A stretch of 64,000 nucleotides of DNA from Rikenellaceae bacterium (GCA_015059785.1 SUZS01000002.1:1-64000); one strand, 5' to 3'; shown: positions 19,412-30,032, counted from the stretch's first letter. Notes: generated by a model from the letters alone, not told the origin. Program-made: numbers and translations.

Positions 19412-22108
19412 TTACTGCACATTGTGCTGCTGACCGCAAGTAGGGCAAGTGTACTCTGCAGGGTAAACCACAGTTACACCAGGGAACTCAGCAAGTCCTT
19501 TCACAGGGTAATGACCACTACCATTGCTACTACCACCAAAGAGCTGATCGAAAGGAAGACACACATAGTGTTGCTTTCCGTCACTGTGTGTATGTTCATT
19601 CGGAATTCCGAAGCCAACATAGTCAGATTCCTCAACACGACCCCAGCCTCTGTTTCCGTACTCTTCGCAGTAGTGGTAATTCATCCACTGGCCATAGGTA
19701 ACAGTAACATTCTTGCAAGTTACATTTGTAGCAGTAGCAGTAACTACTTCGTTATATTTTACCTCTGTTGTGTTAGTGTTACCGATAATCATACCAGAAA
19801 CACGGTAAATATACCACTTGTAGTTAGATGTTACGTCATTGATAACATCTAATACACAGGCAATGTTACAATCCTCGATAGTAATATTAGATGTTTCGCT
19901 AACACCGCCAGCGATACCACCAGCGTTCTGTCCGTGTGAATCCCACAAAGAGCCTACCTCAACAGTATTATCCAAGTTAATGCCCTTGAATGTGCAGTTG
20001 CCACTAGCCCAACCAACTACACCACCAGTGTACCAATTGTAACCTGCGATTTTAGAGTTGCTAATATCTATATTCTCAAATGTTGTGTCCTGTGCGTAAC
20101 CTGCAACACTACCTGAAATAACAGTATATGAACCGAAAACAGCCTCATCTATTTTAAGATTCTTGACAGTAGCACCATCCAGAACTGAAAACAGTCCCCA
20201 ACCCTCTTTGCTACCATATACATCGCCATTCCAACAGAAGTCGCCTGAAATATGCGCACCATTAATTGTGTGTCCTTGACCGTCAAAAATACCGCTGAAT
20301 GCAGCATCATCTGTACGATTGTCCCCAATAGGATTCCAGTTTTCAGCAGAAACATCAATATCATTTTCCAACTTGATAGTTTCTCCGGCAAATGTATTAC
20401 CTGCATCAACAAGTTCTGCGAAGAAGCTAATACCTGCAATGTTGCTAATCTCAATGTGACCTTCTGTGTTCTTCTTAAGAACATCAGCGTGTACATTGTC
20501 GCAACTGTTAGAAGTAAGGTCAATGCTCTTCGGATTACGGCCTACAACCTCGCCTGCGTTAGCATCCTTTTCTGCGTAGTATGGGTCAAGCTGATTTGCA
20601 ACAACCTCAACATTTTTAAGGCTGTTATTCTCAACAACTGGAGACATTGAGCCGCCATTAGCAGTACCTGCGATACCACCGCAGTCGCGGTAAGCAACGA
20701 TGTTTGCATCTGTTACAGAGCAGTTCTTAACATAAGCCACAGTTTCTGCAGAGAGGTAACCTACAATACCACCAGCGTGGTTACCATCGTCTTCGTTAAG
20801 TGGAGTAATCTCAATATAAGCGTTCTTTACATGGCAGTTCTCAATCTTTGCGCACAGACCGTCACCAACAACAGCACCTGCCTTGTAGTGACCTCTTACA
20901 TCTACATTCTCAAGCTTGAGGTTCTTCACATTTTTTGCATGTGCAAACAGACCAACTGGAGTTTTGTCTGCAACTTCAACCTTAAGGTTCTTGATTGTGT
21001 GGTCACAACCATCAAATACGCCCTCAAATACGCCATTTGAAGCGATTGGAATCCAAGGATTGTTCTCAAGGTCAATATCAACACCAAGCTGTACGGTCTT
21101 ACCCTTAAATGTGTTACCACCTGCGCGAGTTACGCCGTCAGTCTCCTTTGCAAACCACTTAAGGCCCTCAAGTGATGTGATAAGGTAAGTATCGTTCATC
21201 AGAACAACACCATCTGCCACCTTCTCCCACTCGTCAATATCTGGAACACCGAATGCAGGGTCGATAGTAACATTAAAGTCAGTTTCGCTGGTAAGCAGGT
21301 TACCCAGAATGTTTGTACGGTAGTTGCGCTTAAGTGGAACATAATGGTAAGATGCACCAAAGTCAATATTCTTATTATTCTCAATAGTAAGCACAATGTC
21401 GGTTGTATAACCCTCTGCAGGAGCAAGAAGGTAGTTCATTGACAGATGACCATTTGGCAGGATATTACCAGCTACGAGAGTAACATCCTCTGTAAGACCA
21501 CTAACCTCGCCAGTAGCAAGATTAAGGGTGCTGTAAGTGTCAAGGGTTACAGTGCTTGTAGAGAGAGTAACGCCACTCTTACCAATCTTGTCAAGATCGC
21601 TTGTAACAGCGTTGAGCTGTGCAAATGGACGGGTAAGAACGATGTCGCGGTCCTCTGCCTTTGCAGTTGCAGGGTCAATAGCGGCAACATACTTGCAGAA
21701 TGCGTCACGCCACTCCTCGTTTGCAGTTACATCAGAGTAGTCAATAGAGATACTCTTTGTAGCAGGGTCGTAAGTGTAGTAACCATCGCGGTCAGCCCAG
21801 AAAACAATGTTGTAGGTCATACCCTTGATAAGAGGGAGGCTTACGGTTGTAGTGTTACCTACAACGATAGGCTCTGTACGATTGAGATCTGGTAGATGAG
21901 TCTCGCCGTCGTAAACAAATACGCGCAGAGTGTTAACCTCTTTTCCAGTGCCATAGTCTCCAATAGCACGAGAACCGAGGTTCTGAAGATCAACGGTAAA
22001 GGTCATCTCAACCTCTCCGCCGCCGATAGAAGACGAGATGTCCTCCTTCGCACACGATGCTGTCAGCAGTACGGCTGCAGCCATCAGGATTCGGAAAATG
22101 TTTTTCAT
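19412..22108 (-). CDS. Surface lipoprotein with fimbrillin/DUF6562-like N-terminus and GLUG-like beta-helix repeats
   Basis: Lipobox LLTASC; repeated GGIVGY/GGIAG-type units; C-terminal CPTCGQQHNVQ. MKNIF start at 22108. Confidence 0.75.
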   Translation of the reverse strand: MKNIFRILMAAAVLLTASCAKEDISSSIGGGEVEMTFTVDLQNLGSRAIGDYGTGKEVNTLRVFVYDGETHLPDLNRTEPIVVGNTTTVSLPLIKGMTYNIVFWADRDGYYTYDPATKSISIDYSDVTANEEWRDAFCKYVAAIDPATAKAEDRDIVLTRPFAQLNAVTSDLDKIGKSGVTLSTSTVTLDTYSTLNLATGEVSGLTEDVTLVAGNILPNGHLSMNYLLAPAEGYTTDIVLTIENNKNIDFGASYHYVPLKRNYRTNILGNLLTSETDFNVTIDPAFGVPDIDEWEKVADGVVLMNDTYLITSLEGLKWFAKETDGVTRAGGNTFKGKTVQLGVDIDLENNPWIPIASNGVFEGVFDGCDHTIKNLKVEVADKTPVGLFAHAKNVKNLKLENVDVRGHYKAGAVVGDGLCAKIENCHVKNAYIEITPLNEDDGNHAGGIVGYLSAETVAYVKNCSVTDANIVAYRDCGGIAGTANGGSMSPVVENNSLKNVEVVANQLDPYYAEKDANAGEVVGRNPKSIDLTSNSCDNVHADVLKKNTEGHIEISNIAGISFFAELVDAGNTFAGETIKLENDIDVSAENWNPIGDNRTDDAAFSGIFDGQGHTINGAHISGDFCWNGDVYGSKEGWGLFSVLDGATVKNLKIDEAVFGSYTVISGSVAGYAQDTTFENIDISNSKIAGYNWYTGGVVGWASGNCTFKGINLDNTVEVGSLWDSHGQNAGGIAGGVSETSNITIEDCNIACVLDVINDVTSNYKWYIYRVSGMIIGNTNTTEVKYNEVVTATATNVTCKNVTVTYGQWMNYHYCEEYGNRGWGRVEESDYVGFGIPNEHTHSDGKQHYVCLPFDQLFGGSSNGSGHYPVKGLAEFPGVTVVYPAEYTCPTCGQQHNVQ

Positions 22109-22223
22109 AATGTGTTTAATTTTGGTTAAAAAGTATATGTATGTATATAGCAAAGTGGGCAATAAGATATCTTATCGCCTAAATATTCGTATAAAATGTT
22201 GGTAATTAGAGAGTTATAGGTAT

Positions 22224-22254
22224 AAAAATCCCCCCCCCGAATTTTCGGAGAGGG
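22224..22254 (-). terminator. Terminator after the HD gene, containing a 9-G tract
   Basis: Minus strand CCCTCTCCGA-AAAT-TCGGGGGGGGG then ATTTTT; downstream of the minus gene ending at 22375. Confidence 0.6.
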
Positions 22255-22374
22255 AATAAATATGCAAGTATATTCAAAACCCTCATTTGTTGACTAATTT
22301 TCCGTCTACAAATGTAGAAAGAAAAATTCAAATATGCAAACAAATGGGCGGAAAAATGGCATAAAAAGTTTTTT

Positions 22375-23001
22375 TTAGTTCAGCTCCTCGGCAAAAATGG
22401 CCTCAAAAAGTTCTCGGAGCAGGGTCGGATTGGCAATGATTTTTCTCAGCTCTGCAAGCCTAACAGCGTTCTGCGAGTGGGGAATCCACAGCTTGAGATA
22501 CCCATTTTCTCCATATTTATCTACAAGATGCTCCTTGCAGCGGATAAAATGCTCCTCCCGTGTCAGTTCGGGATAGTGGGCAAGACCAAACTGCACAGTG
22601 CGGCGGATAATGGTTTGGGGAACTATAAGCCTATCTGCCTCGGCAACAATGCGCCCATAGATAGTGCGTGGCTCGTGGTCCGACGATGCGCGGTGGTCCT
22701 CAACAGCCTCGCGCATAACGGCTATCTGCTCTGCTGTAAAGTACTTCCGCAGCTCCAAGTCAGCCTCCAAAATCTCGCCTGAGACAATATGGTGGCGTTC
22801 ACGACCCTCCGAAAGTCCCGTATCGTGGTATGCAGCCACGGTATATACCATATTTATATCTACATCGTAGTGCGTGGCAAGTTCAAGGCTGCGGCTGATA
22901 ACCTCGCGGGCGTGGTCGGTCTGGTGCGCCTTATCAAAAGACGAGTAGAGCGGGATAATCTCCCGCTCTATATACTCCGTTAGCTTGCTATTCATAGTCA
23001 T
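22375..23001 (-). CDS. HD-domain phosphohydrolase
   Basis: HD motif ...AAYHDTGLSEGRERHH... Confidence 0.8.
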   Translation of the reverse strand: MTMNSKLTEYIEREIIPLYSSFDKAHQTDHAREVISRSLELATHYDVDINMVYTVAAYHDTGLSEGRERHHIVSGEILEADLELRKYFTAEQIAVMREAVEDHRASSDHEPRTIYGRIVAEADRLIVPQTIIRRTVQFGLAHYPELTREEHFIRCKEHLVDKYGENGYLKLWIPHSQNAVRLAELRKIIANPTLLRELFEAIFAEELN

Positions 23002-24598
23002 AGAGTAGCTCTATATCGTCAAGCCACATAATAGACTCCTTACTGCCGACAAAGTAGTCGCCATAGCTTGAGCCAGAGGCTACGATAATAATATGGGTAG
23101 GTATGCGGTCAAAGTCGCGGTACTCAAGCGGAATAGTAAACTCGTACCAATCTTTGCTCTCGCGGTAGAGAATCTCTCCGTAGGCGATAATACCCTCATT
23201 CGTAGAGTTAAAGAATGTAGACTCCTTGCTTGTATCTACAGCCACAGGAGACTCTGGCGTACCGCCATAGACGGTATAGTCCCAATCGCCAAGCGCAATA
23301 TAGATACTTCCGCGGTCAGGCTCGCCAAGGCCTGGGACCTTTGGATTGGTCTTTTGCGGTGCGCAGTCAATAGTTCCGCAGTTGTACTTCATCCAGCCGC
23401 GCAGAGCGGTAGGGCGGAGAGCAAATGGTCGGCCAAAGTGTACCACGCCATTTGTGCCAGAGATGCCGGCAAATGTGCCTGCAAAGTAGTTTCCTGCGGC
23501 AAACTTCTTAATACCCAAAACATTAGCCTGCTGTGACCAGAGCTGTGCGCAAGTGCCACTCTTGCCTGGAGCAAGGCCCTCGGTATGTGGAGTAGTCAGA
23601 TTTATGCCCGCGATAGCTGAACCAGGGTTACCCGTTCCCCACCAAGCACTATCCTTATTCAGATAAGGGTAGTATGTGCCGCCATCTACACTCCAGTCGT
23701 TAAACTGGGCATTTGGAAGCTCAAAGGTCTCGGTAGTGGTTAGGCTAACAACATTTGACAGCTGCTCGCCCTTGTCAGATACGGCATAGCCGATAACCTC
23801 ATACTCTGTTTTCGGTGTAAGGTGGCGAACAGTAGCCTCAATAACTCCTCCGCGAGAGGTGTACCAGCTATCCTCAAGCTCTGTCCACTGCTCAGTACCC
23901 TTCTCTCGGTAGCGGAAGCCAGTTTGTGCGCCGTCAATACCTATAGCCTTCAGCCAAGCAACCTTTGCACCCGCAACAGCGCGAGTAACATCTACTTGCA
24001 CCTCTTTAGGCTCAACGATTAATCGCCAAATCTCGCGACGACCGTATGAGTCAACAATAGCGGTCTGCGTATGCTCGGCATTGCTAAAGTTGCGCAGCGT
24101 AGAGGCATCTGGGTAGTCATACTCTGGCTTTGGACCAAAGCGCAGTTGTGTGACGGTCACAGTATCAAGACCATAGTCTGCTCGGCGGTATACCTTTGCT
24201 ATTGTGCGGTCAATATCCCACTCGGTCTGTCCAATCTGACCGACAACAGTAAAGCGGCGATCGATAGTCTGATTTGCAACAATAACCCACTCATAATCTT
24301 GATAGAGCGTCAGGACCACATACTGCGGGTAACGCATATCAAAGGTGCCAATCATATCGCGCGAAAGGGTAGCACCCTCGCTATACTGAATATCGGTAAT
24401 CTTGACATTGCGAATATCTACATTCTCGGCAAGAGTGACAGTAATCTTACGATTTCCGCTGTCAATAGTAGGCTCGCCAACTGCTCCCTCAATAGTAATA
24501 CTTGTGATATCCAGCTCTACAACAGGGTAGGGGATATCGTTCTCAATACAAGAGCTCAGACAAAGCAGTGCAGCTATAATTGTTAGAAACTTTTTCAT
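22988..24598 (-). CDS. PCMD-type surface lipoprotein
   Basis: Lipobox CLSSC; C-terminus GSSYGDYFVGSKESIMWLDDIELLYD resembles the PCMD family. Confidence 0.7.
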   Translation of the reverse strand: MKKFLTIIAALLCLSSCIENDIPYPVVELDITSITIEGAVGEPTIDSGNRKITVTLAENVDIRNVKITDIQYSEGATLSRDMIGTFDMRYPQYVVLTLYQDYEWVIVANQTIDRRFTVVGQIGQTEWDIDRTIAKVYRRADYGLDTVTVTQLRFGPKPEYDYPDASTLRNFSNAEHTQTAIVDSYGRREIWRLIVEPKEVQVDVTRAVAGAKVAWLKAIGIDGAQTGFRYREKGTEQWTELEDSWYTSRGGVIEATVRHLTPKTEYEVIGYAVSDKGEQLSNVVSLTTTETFELPNAQFNDWSVDGGTYYPYLNKDSAWWGTGNPGSAIAGINLTTPHTEGLAPGKSGTCAQLWSQQANVLGIKKFAAGNYFAGTFAGISGTNGVVHFGRPFALRPTALRGWMKYNCGTIDCAPQKTNPKVPGLGEPDRGSIYIALGDWDYTVYGGTPESPVAVDTSKESTFFNSTNEGIIAYGEILYRESKDWYEFTIPLEYRDFDRIPTHIIIVASGSSYGDYFVGSKESIMWLDDIELLYDYE

Positions 24599-25413
24599 TA
24601 TCTATCCTTTTTCTTGTTCCACAGGTGGATGTTCACGCCAATATTTATCTGGGCAAGGTTTAGTCCAAAGCTCAGCTTTGAGAAGTCTCGCTTGCCGATA
24701 CTATTTCCATTGCCATCGCTCTGCTCAATATGGTTATACTGCAGACCGCCCAGTCCGAATGATACTCCTGCGCATACATTTGGGAAGATGTATACAGAGA
24801 GTCCTGGAGCAAATGAGAGGCGAAGACGATAGTTGTCTGAAATGGTTGTCTTCAGCGCGCCCTCGCTTGCATAGCTGAACTTTGACTGTCCCATCTGTCC
24901 CGAGAGTTCCCACTCGGCAAAGAGTCCAAAGCGACCCTTCTTGTCCAGAGCCATATATGAACGATGATAGATGGCTGCAGAGTATGCGCGGTTGTTATAT
25001 CCCAAGTCGCCAAAAGATAGATTTACATCGTTTGCTTGACCGAGGTTTAGTCCGATATTGTCAAGTGTGCCGTCGGCATATGTATATCCAAGGCGAACAC
25101 CAATGGCGTTATTGTCGTTATAGAAATATCCATAGTGTGGCTTGATTGTAAACATTGAACCGCGCAGGTTGATATTGTCAATAATGAGTCCCAAGTCGCT
25201 ATCCTCGCTCTCAAGAGTGCCATAAGATACCGTTAGACCCAACATAGACTCGCCCTTAAAGACAAACTTGTTGCTATTAATCTCGCGGTCAATGCGTGGA
25301 GTACGCCTCTTCTTTTTTGTTGTCTGACTCTGCTCAGAGACTGTTGGAATCTGTTGCGCCACGACTGTGCTTACGGCGCAAAGGAGCAGTAGTGTTGTGA
25401 TTAACTTCTTCAT
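24598..25413 (-). CDS. Outer-membrane beta-barrel protein (copy 2)
   Basis: Signal peptide; alternating amphipathic strands; similar to the adjacent copy. Confidence 0.75.
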   Translation of the reverse strand: MKKLITTLLLLCAVSTVVAQQIPTVSEQSQTTKKKRRTPRIDREINSNKFVFKGESMLGLTVSYGTLESEDSDLGLIIDNINLRGSMFTIKPHYGYFYNDNNAIGVRLGYTYADGTLDNIGLNLGQANDVNLSFGDLGYNNRAYSAAIYHRSYMALDKKGRFGLFAEWELSGQMGQSKFSYASEGALKTTISDNYRLRLSFAPGLSVYIFPNVCAGVSFGLGGLQYNHIEQSDGNGNSIGKRDFSKLSFGLNLAQINIGVNIHLWNKKKDR

Positions 25414-25425
25414 TTGTGCCGATTT

Positions 25426-26211
25426 TTAGAGGTAAAACGCTACTCCTAATCCGATAGAGAGTATATTGACTTTGAAATTCATATTACTTGACGAACTGTG
25501 TCCTGTAGTAATCTGGTTGTGAATCTGCTCTGTACGAGAGTAACCAAGACCAAGCACTCCAATGTTTAGCTCAAGAGCCATATTGTTGGTAATAAACGCC
25601 ACAACACCCGGATTTGCACCCAGCGAGATATCCATACCCTTTGCAAATGTTCCGCGGATAGGCTGACCCTCGGCAAACTTGGACTGAGAGCCGCCCACGG
25701 CAAGTTGAAACTCGGCAAAAAGAGCAAGACGCTTATTTCTGCCCAGTGGAATATACTGACGCCAGATAGCTGCCACATTATACGAATGTTTGAGCATATA
25801 GTAATAGTCTACTCCGAAGTTAAGCGCGGCGTCGCCCTCGCCAAGATGTAGCGAGGCCGAGTCCATATTGAGGAATGAGCGGCCATAAGTACCACGCAGA
25901 CCGATTATGGAGTTGGGCGCAAGCGAATAACCAATAAGTGGGCTCACCTTTACAGAGTAGCCCTTAGACTCGATATCCTCAATGATGAGGAATGTATAGT
26001 CCGAATTGTTATGTGTGGAGTAGGTTAAACTACCTCCGAAAACCCACTGCCCCTTTGGAACAATCTGAGTTTTCATATCTGATATGCCTCGGCCCTCGCG
26101 CTGCTCCTTGCGTGTCAGAGGTGCGCTTGTAGTAGTCACCTGTTGCGCTGTAGCACTGATGGCTATCAGTATGGTTGCGGACAGTACCGCCAATCTTTTG
26201 TTGAAAAACAT
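25426..26211 (-). CDS. Outer-membrane beta-barrel protein (copy 1)
   Basis: MFFNKRLAVLSATILIAISATAQQV signal peptide; C-terminal aromatic strand ...LGVAFYL. Confidence 0.75.
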   Translation of the reverse strand: MFFNKRLAVLSATILIAISATAQQVTTTSAPLTRKEQREGRGISDMKTQIVPKGQWVFGGSLTYSTHNNSDYTFLIIEDIESKGYSVKVSPLIGYSLAPNSIIGLRGTYGRSFLNMDSASLHLGEGDAALNFGVDYYYMLKHSYNVAAIWRQYIPLGRNKRLALFAEFQLAVGGSQSKFAEGQPIRGTFAKGMDISLGANPGVVAFITNNMALELNIGVLGLGYSRTEQIHNQITTGHSSSSNMNFKVNILSIGLGVAFYL

Positions 26212-26260
26212 CCGTATAATCTGTTGTAAATGCCCTCCCCCGAAGGGGAGAGCAGTTGGA

Positions 26261-28303
26261 TTAGTATACAAACTCTACATCGTCTACATACATATAACTG
26301 TCTGTAGAACCGGTGAAGTAGTCACCATAGCCAGAGCAGCTAAATGTGATGATAAGCAGTGTAGGCTTTGTTGTTGCACCCTCTTTGTACTCTATAGGAA
26401 GCTCCATAAGGGTCCACTCGCTGCGGCTCTCTGTACTCTCCCAGTATGCACTTGCAAGGATACCCTCTGTGTTGAGATTTGGAGTGAAGAAGGTTGACTC
26501 GTTGTTTGTGTTAACGGTAAACTTACGGTCTGTGAAGCAGCAGTATACCTTTGCAAGGTCAGTACCTGTTGTATGGCTACCCTCGTTGATAGTGCCTTGG
26601 TAGTTTTTCATCCAGAAACGGATAGCCTTTGGACGAGCTGTGAAGTCAAATGGACGACCAAACTCTACAATACCACCCATACCGTCAATAGCTACAAAGC
26701 GACCAACGAAGAGGTTACCAGCGGCAAACTTACCGATACCCATAACAGATGCCTTGATAGACTTCATATATGCGCTCTTTGTACCTGTAGCACCAGAGCG
26801 AACATCTGTAGAGGCCTCTGTAAGCTGTTTACCAACAAGACCCGCTGTTGCGTGGTTACCTGTATCCCAGAACAACTCATTAGGATTAGCCGCAGGGCAA
26901 GCAGCCTTGTCTGATGCTGTAGACCAAGCCTCAAAGCCTGACTCTGGAATCTGTGCGCCTGCAGGGGTTGTTACAGATAGAGACTTACCAACCTGAACAC
27001 CTGCAGCAAAGAGGGCATACTCATATGTCTTGCCTGCAGCAAAGTCAGTAGCTGTTGCGTTGTATGTGTTTGCAGCACCTGCAGCAGAGACTGTAAGCTG
27101 CTTCCAATCGCCTCCAACTACGCGGTAGCCGATAGTAACATTGCTGTTAAATGAGAGAGCAGTAAAGTCTGCACTCTGGAACCAGAGGTCGTATGAGCTG
27201 ATTGGCATAATACCCTGAATGTTGTATACACACTCCTGATAGCCTACACCACCACTTGCATCCTTAACGCGGAATGCGAAGGTCTGAGCACCACCATTAA
27301 GTGTCGCAAAGAAGGCGTCAGACAGAGCTACGCTGTACTCCTTAGCCGATACCTTTGTAACAGCAATACCCTCATAGGTGCTGTTAAGTAGGTCGTATGT
27401 TGTATCGCCATAGGTGATGCTCATCTGTGAAATAGTATCCAGAGCAACAACCGAGTAGTTACGAGTGCCAGAGGTGTAGTTGTATGGAGTGTTGATATCA
27501 AAGCCAACACCCTTAACAGTTGGGTCTGGGCTAAATGGAACCTTATCCTCGCGGTAGTCTACAGATGTATCTACAGTAGCCACGAGTGTAAGACCTCCAG
27601 GGGCATCCTTAGAGTACTTAAACTTGAGGGTGTAGAGCTTCTGTGGCTCAACATTCTCAATAACACCGCTTGCAGTAACAGGTGTCTGACCGTCAGTACC
27701 ATAGAAGTACCAGCTGATGTTTGTTGTACCGTCAGGCAGAAGGAAGTAACCCTCTGCGCTATCTGTATACTTCAGCGTTGGAACCTTTGCAGCCTTTGCA
27801 GCCTCAAGGTCAAAGCTGTTTGCAGCTGCAACATAGGTGTAGTACTCGCCAGTAAAGTGAGCGGCCACAGTGGTGTCATAAGCAACGGCAACAGGGATGT
27901 TTACCATTTGACACTCAACAGTAACATTCTCGACATTGCCTGCAGTGATAGTAAAATCTGCCACTCCGGTATAGTACTTGTCGGTAAAAGATGCAAGAGT
28001 CTTTGTGCCTACCTTTACCTGAGCTGTGTAGTTGTCCTTAACAAGCCAGATGTACTCTGGAATGTCAGTAAGAGAGGTGTACTTACGCACAAGTTCCTTG
28101 TTGTTGTCAGCCGCATAGCGGTATATTTTAAGCTCAAACTCAGCTGCTGGATCAACATCGGCGCGAGTAGTCTCAAAATCTATATTTAGTGCTAAAACGC
28201 CCTCATTTTCTGCCATCTCTACGCTCTGCTCTGCCTGATTATTACACGCGACAGAGAGCAGCGCAAGGGATGCGCATACGATAAATCTATATATCTTTTT
28301 CAT
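26261..28303 (-). CDS. DUF4493-like + Ig-like + PCMD-type lipoprotein
   Basis: Lipobox LLSVAC; C-terminus SGYGDYFTGSTDSYMYVDDVEFVY parallels the PCMD protein at 22988-24598. Confidence 0.7.
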   Translation of the reverse strand: MKKIYRFIVCASLALLSVACNNQAEQSVEMAENEGVLALNIDFETTRADVDPAAEFELKIYRYAADNNKELVRKYTSLTDIPEYIWLVKDNYTAQVKVGTKTLASFTDKYYTGVADFTITAGNVENVTVECQMVNIPVAVAYDTTVAAHFTGEYYTYVAAANSFDLEAAKAAKVPTLKYTDSAEGYFLLPDGTTNISWYFYGTDGQTPVTASGVIENVEPQKLYTLKFKYSKDAPGGLTLVATVDTSVDYREDKVPFSPDPTVKGVGFDINTPYNYTSGTRNYSVVALDTISQMSITYGDTTYDLLNSTYEGIAVTKVSAKEYSVALSDAFFATLNGGAQTFAFRVKDASGGVGYQECVYNIQGIMPISSYDLWFQSADFTALSFNSNVTIGYRVVGGDWKQLTVSAAGAANTYNATATDFAAGKTYEYALFAAGVQVGKSLSVTTPAGAQIPESGFEAWSTASDKAACPAANPNELFWDTGNHATAGLVGKQLTEASTDVRSGATGTKSAYMKSIKASVMGIGKFAAGNLFVGRFVAIDGMGGIVEFGRPFDFTARPKAIRFWMKNYQGTINEGSHTTGTDLAKVYCCFTDRKFTVNTNNESTFFTPNLNTEGILASAYWESTESRSEWTLMELPIEYKEGATTKPTLLIITFSCSGYGDYFTGSTDSYMYVDDVEFVY

Positions 28304-28311
28304 CTTTCTGC

Positions 28312-30018
28312 CTATTTAACTGTTTTAATCATCAGTGTCTTTACTGTTGTATTGCCGTCATTGTCGGTGATGGTCATAACAAAGTCGTGGTTACCAGCAC
28401 CAGTGAATGAGAGCAGCGACAAGAATGGGGTAATTGTAAACTCTACAGAGGTCTGATTCTTAACCTGGTCGCCAGTAGGGAAGCCGAGGTTTGTCAGTGA
28501 TGCTGCAATACCAGAAGCGTCAAAAGTAGGGTCTACAGTTGAGTATGAAGCTGTTGGCTCTACAAGGTTCAGAACATCGCAAAGACCTACAGTGCCAAGC
28601 TGATCTGGTGTGAGAATCTCTGAGTTAATGTTTACAGTGAAATCCTTAATGCCAGAGGCCGCTGTTACAATAACATCTACACTTAGGTCGGCTGTTACTG
28701 TGTGACGCTCGTCAATATTAAGTCCCTTAAGAATTGCTACAGGGCCAACCTGCTCACCCTCGATAGTTACAGCAAGGGTCTTTACGGTAGTACCGCCCTG
28801 CTCATCTGTAACAGTTGCTGTGAAACTGTGAGTACCAATATACTCCTTCAGAAGCTTCATCTGACCAGTAATGTCGTATGTTACGGCAGCCTGACCGAGT
28901 ACCTGGTTGTTTACAGGCAGACCCATAAGCTTGAGCGCACCACTTGCTGCACCTGCATTACAAAGGTCCATACTCTCTGTAAGACCATACTCAGCAAGTG
29001 AGGCAATCATAGCAGGGTTTGTAGAGGTGATATCTACAGTAAGAGCTGCAATAGTACTCTTTGTAGCAATCTCAACAACAATGCTCTTTGTGCAGTTGCC
29101 ATTCTGGTCAAAGTCTGTCTGAGCAACAGATACTGGAGCATCAATATCGCCACCAACAAGAGTTACAGTTGGCTTGTCAGTATCGTCTACCATAACATTC
29201 TCTGAAATGAGCTGTGCAAGGTCGTAAACAACACTCTGGTCAACAACCCAGCCGTCAATAGTAACGCTGATAGAGATATTACCCTCGCCAGAGTACTCAA
29301 TGTAGAGCTGAATGTCGCTATGCTGACCAGCCTTAACATCCTTAATAGTGGTGTTGAACTCAAATGCTGCAGGCTCCTTACCCTCCTGAGTGTACATACC
29401 CTTTACAAGCACATCAATGTCATTGAGAGCCTGCTCTGCCTTGAAATATCCAGAGCGTGTCTCGTCTACACCAAAGACAAGTGATGAGCTACCAACGGTA
29501 AGAGTTGCTGTTGTATCATCGCTCAGAGCAGCACGAAGGTCTGCTGAGTAGCTGATAGATGCCTGAATGTTCTGCAGTGTGCAGACAAGCTTGTCAAGTG
29601 TTGTAGTCTGCTTGCGGACAATGGTAAATGGCTCGGTAAGACCATATACAGGGTTCTCAAATGCTGCACCTGGAATTTCACCAGAACTCATCTTGAGAAT
29701 ATACTTGCCAGCCTCAAGCTCAATAGCCTCGTTAGGACGCTCGCCATACTTAAACGACTTGATAACATTCACTCCACTCTCATCATAGATAGTGCAGTCG
29801 AAGGTGTTGATATCAACATCTGCGCGAGTAGCCTCAGCACGGCTAACCTCGCCATCTACAGGCTTATGGTCGCTCACAACCTCGACGCTAAGAGCAGAGA
29901 GTGAGAGGTAACCCATATTGTCGCGACCATCAACGCCGTTGATGCGCAAGCCCTCCTGACAACCAACCGCCATAATTGCGGCTACTGCCAATAATAGTGT
30001 ACTTTTAATAAGTTTCAT
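28312..30018 (-). CDS. DUF4493-like lipoprotein with two related Ig-like repeats
   Basis: Lipobox IMAVGC; two internal repeats both ending in TD(E/N)xGxTTVKTL. Confidence 0.65.
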   Translation of the reverse strand: MKLIKSTLLLAVAAIMAVGCQEGLRINGVDGRDNMGYLSLSALSVEVVSDHKPVDGEVSRAEATRADVDINTFDCTIYDESGVNVIKSFKYGERPNEAIELEAGKYILKMSSGEIPGAAFENPVYGLTEPFTIVRKQTTTLDKLVCTLQNIQASISYSADLRAALSDDTTATLTVGSSSLVFGVDETRSGYFKAEQALNDIDVLVKGMYTQEGKEPAAFEFNTTIKDVKAGQHSDIQLYIEYSGEGNISISVTIDGWVVDQSVVYDLAQLISENVMVDDTDKPTVTLVGGDIDAPVSVAQTDFDQNGNCTKSIVVEIATKSTIAALTVDITSTNPAMIASLAEYGLTESMDLCNAGAASGALKLMGLPVNNQVLGQAAVTYDITGQMKLLKEYIGTHSFTATVTDEQGGTTVKTLAVTIEGEQVGPVAILKGLNIDERHTVTADLSVDVIVTAASGIKDFTVNINSEILTPDQLGTVGLCDVLNLVEPTASYSTVDPTFDASGIAASLTNLGFPTGDQVKNQTSVEFTITPFLSLLSFTGAGNHDFVMTITDNDGNTTVKTLMIKTVK

Positions 30019-30032
30019 ATAGCTTTATTGTT

